In this document: positions 56,359 to 64,000 of the stretch, piece after piece
Numbering within the stretch: position 1 is the stretch's first letter
How the letters are laid out: the number at the start of each line of letters is the position of its first letter
Assembly: GCF_040712315.1 (NCBI RefSeq)
Contig: NC_134023.1
Span: 16,191,442 to 16,255,441 of the forward strand
Origin: Castanea sativa
Taxonomy: Eukaryota > Streptophyta > Magnoliopsida > Fagales > Fagaceae
Direction of reading: 5' to 3'
DNA length: 64,000 nucleotides
Notes under the pieces: model-generated
Seen by the model: only the letters and a program-made list of their open reading frames with translations
Database searches by the model: none
Told to the model about the DNA's origin: nothing
Program-made: the position numbers and the translations under genes

Positions 56359-56985
56359 ACACAACACATTTCCATCACGCACCATACTTAGATTTGGAAT
56401 CTAACCTTTGGATTTGAAGAGTGAAATGAAAGGTTAATTCTGGTGAATTATGGCTACAATCAAACGGTTGGATCTAGAGAAATGTGTGGTCAAAGTTTAA
56501 TTAAAGTTGGTCAAACCCGGTCAAACTTAATAGATGGTCCCAAGACCATTGGACTTGGTGAAATTCATATTCAAATCTTGGTTATTGGGATTGAAGAGTA
56601 TGGCGACATATTGGTGTTGATGAAATTTGAGACCAATTAGATAATCAGATTGAAAGAACATAGCCATATAAGCACACAACACATGTCCATAACACACCAT
56701 ACTTAAATTTGAAATATAACCGTTGGATTTGAAGAGTGCAATGAAAGTTTAATTCTCGTAAATTATGGTTACAATAAAACGGTTAGATTTAGAGAAAGAC
56801 GCGGTCAAAGTTTAGTTAGAGTTGGTCAAACTTAGTCAAACTTAATAAATTGTCCAAAGATCACTGGACTTGGTGACATTCATATTCAAATCTGGATCAT
56901 TAGGATTGAAGTGTATGGTGACATATTGGTGTTGGTGAAATTTGAGCCCAATTGAATGGTCAATGTTTTATGTTGGCTTTATTCC
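56359..56985. repeat. 315-bp tandem duplication
   Basis: ACACAACACAT starts at 56,359 and 56,674; both units continue through TTGGATTTGAAGAGTG, TCAAAGTTTA and GACATATTGGTGTTG. Clear substitutions separate the two. It shares phrases such as AACGGTT with the adjacent array, so a common ancestry is possible. Confidence 0.85.
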
Positions 56986-57995
56986 ATGACAAAAAGTGTT
57001 GTATTTGCTTTAATTTGTTTCCTTGTATTTTTGTGGGATTTTATTGTATTGGGTTTAGTATTAAGTTGGTGAAGACTCAAGCTTAATTGAAAATCAGTGC
57101 ATTTCGCGACTAGCTCATGAGAAGTTCGCGAGAAGGGTTCCCGCGAACAGAGCATGTGAGAAGCACATGACTGGAAGCTGAAGAGTCGTGCTAGGCTGTC
57201 GATTTCGCGAGTGTCTTGTGGGTAAGACCTTCCCGCGAGATATCCGCGAAACTCTTTGCTTGGAGGATTTTTAAATGTAATTTTCTTACCCTTCACCCAT
57301 ACTATATATACCCTCATTACCCACAAATGTGTAAGAAGACCATTCAAAGAGAAAAATCCTAGATTGGTTTTCAACAACACGCACACTCATCTTTTAGAGA
57401 GAGAGTACCTATCCTTAGTGAGAAATTATTGTAACATCTTCTCCTTCCCTCTCCTATTGCCATACCTTAAGAGGAGATTTGTACCCAAACACAACCCACA
57501 CCTTTTCAAAGTATAGAGAGTGTTTTGGAAATTAGGAAGCTTTGGAGATTTGCTAAAAGAAGCCGGTGAGGCTTGGCGGATGCAATCGGGCGCATTGCGG
57601 GATCCGAAAAGGTAGATAAGACACAGTTCCAAGAAGCCTTGTTGGAGTAGGAGTTTGGAGGGCTTAGGTACATTGGGTAGATTAGGCTTGGAGGGTCTCT
57701 TGCTATTCATGTATCCCAACTTATTATCTAGTGGATCGATTTACCGCTTGGAGCGAGGCGGAGAGGTTTTTCGCCGAGTTCTTCAGTTTTCTCTTCGATA
57801 ACACATCGCCGTGTTATCTTGTGTTTGCATCTCTCTTCCCTACTCTTTTAGCTTTCATTTTACTGTTGTGATTTGTTGAATATGGCTTAGAGTAGTTGTA
57901 TTGTTTGTTCGCTCGCATTTACTTTATTTCGCACTTAGTTTAAGTTAGAGTAAAATCAACCGAGTCGTAATTTTTTTCTTAATTTGGGATCTAAA
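56970..57995 (+). mobile_element. LTR-like sequence, possible solo LTR
   Basis: GC-richer than its surroundings, with CGCGA-rich text (57,105-57,255), a TATATATACC box at 57,303, and a leader-like stretch rich in splice and poly(A)-like words, as in plant Copia LTRs. A TGTTGGC start near 56,971 is plausible. No internal domain, second LTR or target duplication was found. Confidence 0.35.
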
Positions 57996-59331
57996 CAGCT
58001 CTTGTATTTTTTAACACAAATCCGAGCTTTTAACTGCATATTTTTAAATTTTAACTGTTGAATTACATGTTCTTTATGCTCTTAATACAAATGTCAAATT
58101 TTTTTTCAATAAGATATTATTCACTATATGATCTATAAACTTATCTTTTACGCGTAATTTTAAACTACAAAAACTTGTAATTAAAATAATTTATTGATAA
58201 CATAGTTATTGATCTTTAATTTTCTAGAAATTTCGCAAGCATTGAGGATATAAGAAGAAGATGTACTTCAATGGTGGATTTGTGAAAATTCACCTCCAAT
58301 AAAAGATATTAAGTAAGGTTGTAACTTTAAGCTACAACTAATTTTGTAACTAAACCTTTTTTTTTATTTAAAAAATCCTAAAATACCACCACCATTGTTG
58401 CTTGTACCAAATCTTTGCCTCTATGCCCACATCCAAATCACAAAATTACCACAATAAGTTCCCCTTAAAACACCTATTGACTTCATAAATATTCGATGTT
58501 CAAATCATCTAGCTGTACTAAACTATAAATATATTCATCTACTATGTTAGAGGGATCATATTGGTTTTAATCATAAAGGGTTATATTTTGGAACATCTTC
58601 TTTTCAATCTAGAGTGAGTTACTTCAATTCAAAGATTGTGCTACATTGAGTTATGTGTTTGGAATTTAGATGCCCTTAGGGAATTACCATTTTAAAGGTG
58701 AAAAAAGTTTATTTTTATTTTATTTTTTTAAGTTTAGGAACGAAAAAAAAAACTTTTGGTAAAGTTTAGAGACTAAAATAATATTTTATCCCTTTATTTG
58801 TTAGTTCAAGTTGATTTCCACCATGTTTCTCCAAAATAATAATGATAATAATATTGATTTCCACCCCTCACAAATTTGGGATAAAAATTATTTTGGCAAA
58901 TGGTAAAAGACAATAAGAAATATAATAAGAAAGGATGAAATAGTGAAATTAAAAACAAATCTTAAATATTTCAAATTGTATGGCCCACATTTTACTTAGC
59001 AATACATACTAAATTTACAAACTCTTTTCATTCACACAATTATTTATTTTGTTTTAAAAAAAGAGAATGATAAGTTTTTACTCATGGGTAAAGGAGAAAT
59101 GTCAATGGTTGAACTATATTAGAACCAATAACAACTTACCAATTAAAATTTGTTATAAAATTGTTGTAAAAATATTATAGACATAACAATTTTCTCTAAA
59201 AACTATTTCACAATGGAATAAAAAATAAAAAAAAGAGTTAAGCGCAAGCATGAAACTAGTTTATTAGCAATAATATAACATCATGAATATAAAATTTTTA
59301 CAAACTTTTCACAATGATTATAATTTCATTA

Positions 59332-59943
59332 GAGGAAATTTGTCATTTAACACCATTTTAAAATCAATTTCGTTAGTTAGCAGGTTTTCAAAACATATTA
59401 GTAAACTAGCATTTTGAGTCTTTTAGACTCGAGTTCATTGTAACAATTTGGGCTTAAGAGACTAGAGTTACTTTCTTGTTCTTTGGCCGAAGTTGTTCTT
59501 CATACCTATGTTCTTCCTTCTCTCCTTCTTTCTCTATACCCTAAAATCAAATTTCTCAAACACCTACACCCAAACCCAAAAATTAGAAAATACCACACAA
59601 GAACAAATACCTGATTGGATCTTCTCCTCTAGCGTCTTCTTCTTCTCCAGATCTTTAATACTCCTACTCAAATTGAATTCAGAGAACTCTCAATGTCTTC
59701 TTCTTTCTCCAGCATCGTCTTCTTCTTCTTCTCTAGAACAAAGGTCCATTGTCTTTTTTCTTCAGAACTGAGGTTCTGTTCTGCTCTCTTGGTTTTGCTT
59801 TATGAAACTCGAGTGTTTAAGATTTGAGTTATAACACTGAACTTAAGTCTCTAAGGCTTGAGATGCTAATTTGCTAATAAGTTTTGAAAACTTGTTTACT
59901 AACAAATATGATTCAAGAATCAAGTTATATGACAATTTCCTCA
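59332..59943. mobile_element. Candidate MULE-like element with ~120-bp inverted ends
   Basis: Left GAGGAAATTTGTCAT… to about 59,455 is inverted at about 59,830-59,943 (complement of …ATGACAATTTCCTC). The interior (59,480-59,770) is CT-rich and gene-leader-like, which may be captured sequence. The segment is missing from the paralogous block. I could not find a convincing target duplication. Confidence 0.5.
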
Positions 59944-60351
59944 TAATTAAAGTAAATATCAACTTAAGATGAAATCCAAATCTCTTATTTTAATATAAGA
60001 GACATTATAATTAATTTTTTTAATTCAATATACGATAGAGGGGAGATTAAAACCTAGGATCATTTGCTTAAAAAGATCAAGAAGTAGCAACCAATCGAGT
60101 TTTTGTAATTGGAACTATTTAATAGTGTTTTTCACAACGTTGGCTTTTTTTGTCAAACAAGGTTTAAGTTGTGGGTTTTAGATAGTTTTACTGTCAAAAT
60201 TTTTTGATGTTGAATAATAAATCCTGAAGTTAAATTTCTGTCTAAAAAAAAAAAAAAACCAATTGAAGTACTCGTCTAATAATAAAAACCATCAGTTGAA
60301 ACTTGAAAGTCGAACTGTCTAAAAAAGAAAAAAAGTTTCAAGTTGCGGTTC

Positions 60352-60628
60352 TAGTGAATCACACTCACGTGGCAGAGCATGTGGCAATGGACGTAACGGA
60401 GAGAAAACTGACGGAGAGGATGAGAATCCCGAATTCTCCCTGTACGGCCAATGGCGTCTGCCGTTAAAGCATCATCCATCCAACCTATTTCACTTCTTCT
60501 TCTTCTTCTTCTTCTCTGTCTCTCTCTGCCAAATCCCAATTCAGGTCCTCAATTTTTGCTTATTTCTTTGTCAAAATTATATTCAAGTCCTCAGTATATC
60601 CAACTCATATGGTTTGGTTTCGTTGAAG
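60352..60628 (+). promoter_or_regulatory. Promoter and 5' UTR exon of the oxygenase-like gene
   Basis: A CACGTGGC box (about 60,367) is followed by a CT-rich leader and an exon end GTTGAAG|GTCAGTTC at 60,628. The duplicate at 38.3-38.6 kb keeps the same elements, which marks the region as a unit. The transcription start is not visible; I infer it within about 60,430-60,480. An intron of about 2.7 kb leads to the coding exon. Confidence 0.55.
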
Positions 60629-63310
60629 GTCAGTTCTCTACTTCTCTCTCTGTTCATATACATATATATTTACTTATTTTGTTGTGATTAACAATGATTG
60701 ATTGGTGAATGTAATTTTTGAAAAATGGGATCTTTTTTAATTAATTTCTTTATTTTTAGCTCAAATATTTAATGGGTTTGAATTTTTTTAGAGATTTATT
60801 GACAATGGTGCAAGATTATTTTTTTTTTTTTTTTGGGTTAATTGCTGATTTTTTAGTTATGTAAGAGGGAAATAAGCTAATTCTAGGCACATTATTCTTG
60901 ATTTTCCATTTGTAACATGGGTTTTTGCTGACATTAAAAAAAATTAGTTGCTAATAATTAGCTGTGCATACTTACTATGAAGAGTCGAGTGTTAGCTTTG
61001 TATTTGTTGCTAGTTCAGTTGAATCATCTGTTATTCTGATGCTGAAGGGGTATTGGTCTTGGCTTGGATGGGTTGGCTTGTTTCTTGAGTTGAGCTTGGT
61101 TGGGATGTGTTGTGTAGTCTTGGAGGTTCAATTGCTTGTGTTGATAGATATTGAAATTTGGAATTGGTGACCCAGAGTGTAATTTCTTCTTTGGATTTGA
61201 TTTGGGAAAACATGTGCCTTTCTTTTACCATATATGTGGCCGATACTAACTAGTAACTAGTCTATTGAGGATCCATAACTGATCCCAAAATTTTTGGGAC
61301 ATTAAAGGCTTTGTTGTTGTAGTTGGATAAGCATTTCATTACCATATAACTATTAACAGTCCAAAGATGATGTTGCTTCTAATATGTTCTTCTCTAGCTT
61401 GACATCTTTTGTTCATATGAGATGGACACTTCTAAAACCCCCGACATCTCCATGTCTGGACATGTCGGGGACACTCCTGTATGTATGTCCTCATTGTGTT
61501 AGGAGAAAAACTTTTTTCCTTTATTTGAAAAGAATTCCTTTGATTTTAGATATGTTTCTAAAGATTTTGATAGTATATGCCTACAAATAAATAAGATATA
61601 CCTAAAATTTGTATTAATCTATTAATTTTCATATCCCCACTGGTTGTGTCGTATTTTTCCAAGAATTGCTTGCATCCATATTAATGTTTTTGTCTGTGCT
61701 TCTTAGGGAGGAACTTATTACAGAAAGTTATGTTTCTATATTTATTTTTGTTGGTCACCTCAGTTCTCCACACTGATTGAATCTCTACTCCATTGTGTAA
61801 CTTGCATTTTGTGAACAATTTGGCGAGGAACAATCAGACTTTTGAAGGGGTTGAGAAATCTGTTATTGAGATTAAAAAATTTTTTTGGGGCACTCTTTGT
61901 TTGAAGGCTGTACTATAATGATTGATGGGGTATCTTGTAGTTCTTTAGTAGATTTCATGAATCTCTTAAATGTCATTGTAATTCTCTGGGAGACTCTATC
62001 ATTGGAGTTATCCTTCTTTCAAAATAATTAGTTATTATTTATCAAAGAAGTAATTTGTTTTGGTTTTCAAAAAAAGGGCATGAATGAAACACATGAATGT
62101 TAACTTTCTGATTCTAGCAAAAGATGTTGCCCATCCACAACTTAAAAATGAGAATCATCAATTGAAATTTGATATGTTTCTGTTCATACTATTTTAATTT
62201 GTGAGGTAGTTTCTTACTTGATTAATTACATTATCCAATCATCAACCCAGCATATCTTTAAAATGTTCTTTTCTTAAGTTTCTTCTCTTTGCTATCTTAA
62301 ATTATAGTAAATTTAATAGTTTTTTTTTTCTTAATAACGTTTTTCTAATGATAATTAAATAAGTAAAAGAACTATCAGAAATTAGAATATGGATCATTAT
62401 GTGACATGTTGTAATGGATCAACAAAGAAGCGAACAGGGTTAAATAATTTAAAGTTTTCCTGAAGTTAATATTGCTAAATACACTTTAGAGATGGTATTT
62501 TTTAGATGTTTTTGTTGTTGTTGTTACTGTACCCATGTGTTTACATAGACTAGGTTAGTGCTTTCTGAATTGAAAATAAATGTGAAAAATTATAAGTTCA
62601 CTCTGTTGTATTCTGGTGGTAAGTGCCACATAGACTATCTTTATTATTTTTCATTTAATTAGTTTTCATAAAAATCTATCTGACTGTGATGGGCTAAATA
62701 ATTTCTCTAATAAATATTCAATTCTTTCTACAATTTTGGTTGGATTCACAACAACTCTGATAATCTTTGTCACCCTTAGTGTTGATATACCTATTTCATA
62801 TATTTTTGACTTATTTGGATTAGAGTATCTGAATATGCTCACTGGATCAACAGACATCTATCCCAAATATTTTTCCTATGTCAATAGCAATATCATCTTT
62901 ATCTTTAAATTATTACTGGGTGTTTTTTTTTTGGCCCCTGTTTCATGATGTTGATTATTATTGCATCAGCTCTGGTTATGGAGTAATCCATGTCAACAAC
63001 ATAGTTCTCTTGGCCCTTTTTCGTTGAGGGTAGATAACTAATTAAAGTGAATTTTGGCATTCTAATTTCCCCTTTTCCTGACAATCCTCATTTAATTTTT
63101 TGTCCTCTAATCTACAATTTTTTTTTTGCCTGCTGAGGGGGGGGGGGTGGTGGTGGTTATGAGACAATAATTTTCTTGCTTTTATGAGATTCTGTGTCAG
63201 GTCAAGTGAGTGATTTTTTTATTTTTGACATTGTAGATGATGATTGCACTTTTTGTCTGACTGATGTCAAATTTTTTTTTTTTTTACCTGTTCTGCAATA
63301 TTGTGCACAG
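60629..63310 (+). other. Inferred 5' UTR intron
   Basis: From the GT at 60,629 to an AG at 63,310 preceded by a T-rich tract (63,275-63,290). It contains a LINE-like remnant and a poly(G) run with GGT repeats at 63,136-63,156. Long introns in the 5' UTR are common in plant housekeeping genes. Additional leader exons cannot be excluded. Confidence 0.45.
61790..62010 (+). pseudogene. LINE C-terminal remnant in the intron
   Basis: The + strand encodes NNLARNNQTFEGVEKSVIEI then KKFFWGTL, resembling the 'RNxRTFEgvEkS…FFwgTLfeW' tail that follows the zf-RVT domain of plant LINEs. Short and decayed, with frame breaks. Confidence 0.4.
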
Positions 63311-63351
63311 CATCTTTTCAGACTCGGGCAGCAGCATATTGAAAGAATTTC

Positions 63352-64000
63352 ATGGCAGGCAGTGGCCTGCCATCTTTGGGTCGTGTGAAGCTCACTGATC
63401 TAGTACCCTGTGAAGGCCTTCCTTCTGATTCTTATAAACTATCAGTCTCAACTTTGTCACAGTCTCTTGCTCAATATTCTGCCGCCATCATTCAGTTCCC
63501 GGCAAGTGATGGGGCTCTTTTAAGATCTGGGTTGGAGTCTGCTCGCCTGTACTTTCACCAAAGAGCATCATACCCATCTGCAGAAATGATTCATAACAAT
63601 GATTCTCGTGAGTGGTGCAAGACATCTGGATACTATGCAGATCCTCAGATGTGGCAAGAAACATATGATTATCGGCCGGGCCTTACACCTAACGAGCCAA
63701 ACAATACAATGGATTTCCCTCCAGCAGGTTTGCCCGACATATTTGCTCTACTTGGAAAGGCTACTCGGGATATACTGGATGCCATCAGCTTCTATTTGAA
63801 CTTACGCAGTTCTCCATTTACTGAGATACTTGATAATGTTCCACTGAGAAATCGGGAAATTTCATCTTCAGTATTGTCTGTTTGCTGTTACGCAAGGCCA
63901 TCATTTCAGGGAGCACAACACCATAATTTAGCCACTCAAGAGGATGGCCAGTTGATTATGTTTACAGACCATGAGCACCAAGCAGATAAAAGCCTCATAT
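63352..64000 (+). CDS. Conserved plant protein, 2OG-Fe(II) oxygenase superfamily-like (5' part)
   Basis: ATG 63,352 opens a frame of 216 codons that is still open at the window edge. It begins MAGSGLPSLGRVKLTDLVPC, continues LSQSLAQYSAAIIQFPAS and DIFALLGKATRDILDAISFY, and ends the window with CCYARPSFQGAQHH … DHEHQADKSLI. I recognise a conserved single-copy-like plant protein annotated in the 2-oxoglutarate/Fe(II)-dependent oxygenase superfamily; 'AQYSAAIIQFP' recalls the DIOX_N start. The Fe-binding His-x-Asp is not certain in what is visible. No signal peptide. The ATG is chosen because an AG acceptor lies 41 bp upstream (63,310) and coding character starts there. It is the only uninterrupted cellular gene in the window. 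Substrate unknown. Confidence 0.75.
   Translation, partial: MAGSGLPSLGRVKLTDLVPCEGLPSDSYKLSVSTLSQSLAQYSAAIIQFPASDGALLRSGLESARLYFHQRASYPSAEMIHNNDSREWCKTSGYYADPQMWQETYDYRPGLTPNEPNNTMDFPPAGLPDIFALLGKATRDILDAISFYLNLRSSPFTEILDNVPLRNREISSSVLSVCCYARPSFQGAQHHNLATQEDGQLIMFTDHEHQADKSLI

Larger units (their letters stand above)
58030..61445. repeat. Duplicated block 4, copy B (partner at 36,190-39,377)
   Basis: Carries the promoter, leader exon and first part of the intron of the oxygenase-like gene. It lacks the LINE of copy A, but has about 1.1 kb (59,180-60,320) that copy A lacks. Similarity stops at the shared 'catgtctggacatg' text near 61,465. Confidence 0.85.

Noticed and set aside
53850..56640. 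Repeated short ORFs in the 54-56 kb array
   Set aside because: They recur with the repeat period and contain shared stops; explained by the tandem array.

Overview
This is nuclear DNA of a eudicot plant, AT-rich and dominated by transposable elements. Plant-type LRR receptor-like proteins, a Tat-lineage Ty3/gypsy element with a second RNase H, L1-type LINEs, a CACTA transposase remnant and hAT, PIF/Harbinger and MULE-type elements all point that way. Fagaceae (oak or chestnut) is my best guess for the family, from general familiarity only; nothing in the window proves it.

Only one apparently living gene is present. It is the 5' part of a conserved plant protein, probably of the 2OG-Fe(II) oxygenase superfamily. 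Its putative leader exon lies near 60.4-60.6 kb and its coding exon opens at 63,352 and runs off the right edge. Everything else that resembles a cellular gene is broken: an SR45-like splicing-factor pseudogene (4.8-6.2 kb), a MCM4 fragment beside the promoter and first exon of a NAC gene (11.2-12.6 kb), and a tandem pair of LRR receptor-like protein pseudogenes (21.7-28.2 kb). A first exon of an RNase P Rpr2/Rpp21-like gene sits inside a MULE (2.3-3.3 kb).

Layout. 0-9 kb: duplicated block, foldback element, Pack-MULE, SR45 pseudogene, three small DNA transposons. 9-21 kb: gene fragments and LINE debris, including a LINE interrupted by a plastid 16S rRNA fragment. 21-29 kb: tandemly duplicated RLP block with TTGCAACAAA-rich repeats. 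29-43 kb: diverged second copies of blocks seen elsewhere in the window, carrying nested LINE, Harbinger, CACTA and hAT insertions. 43.57-53.08 kb: a complete, recently inserted gypsy element with a 5-bp target duplication. 54-57 kb: a six-monomer array with an A-B-A-B-A-B higher-order pattern, then a 315-bp tandem pair. 57-64 kb: an LTR-like sequence and the right copy of a duplicated promoter/leader block leading into the oxygenase-like gene.

The most interesting structure is the gypsy element. Besides gag-pol it has a gene on the opposite strand with what looks like its own promoter (two G-boxes and a TATA box). A tandem array of 44-bp units, each made of two short perfect hairpins, lies exactly between the convergent 3' ends of pol and this antisense gene. 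The paralogous blocks act as internal controls: several insertions are proven by an 'empty site' in the other copy.
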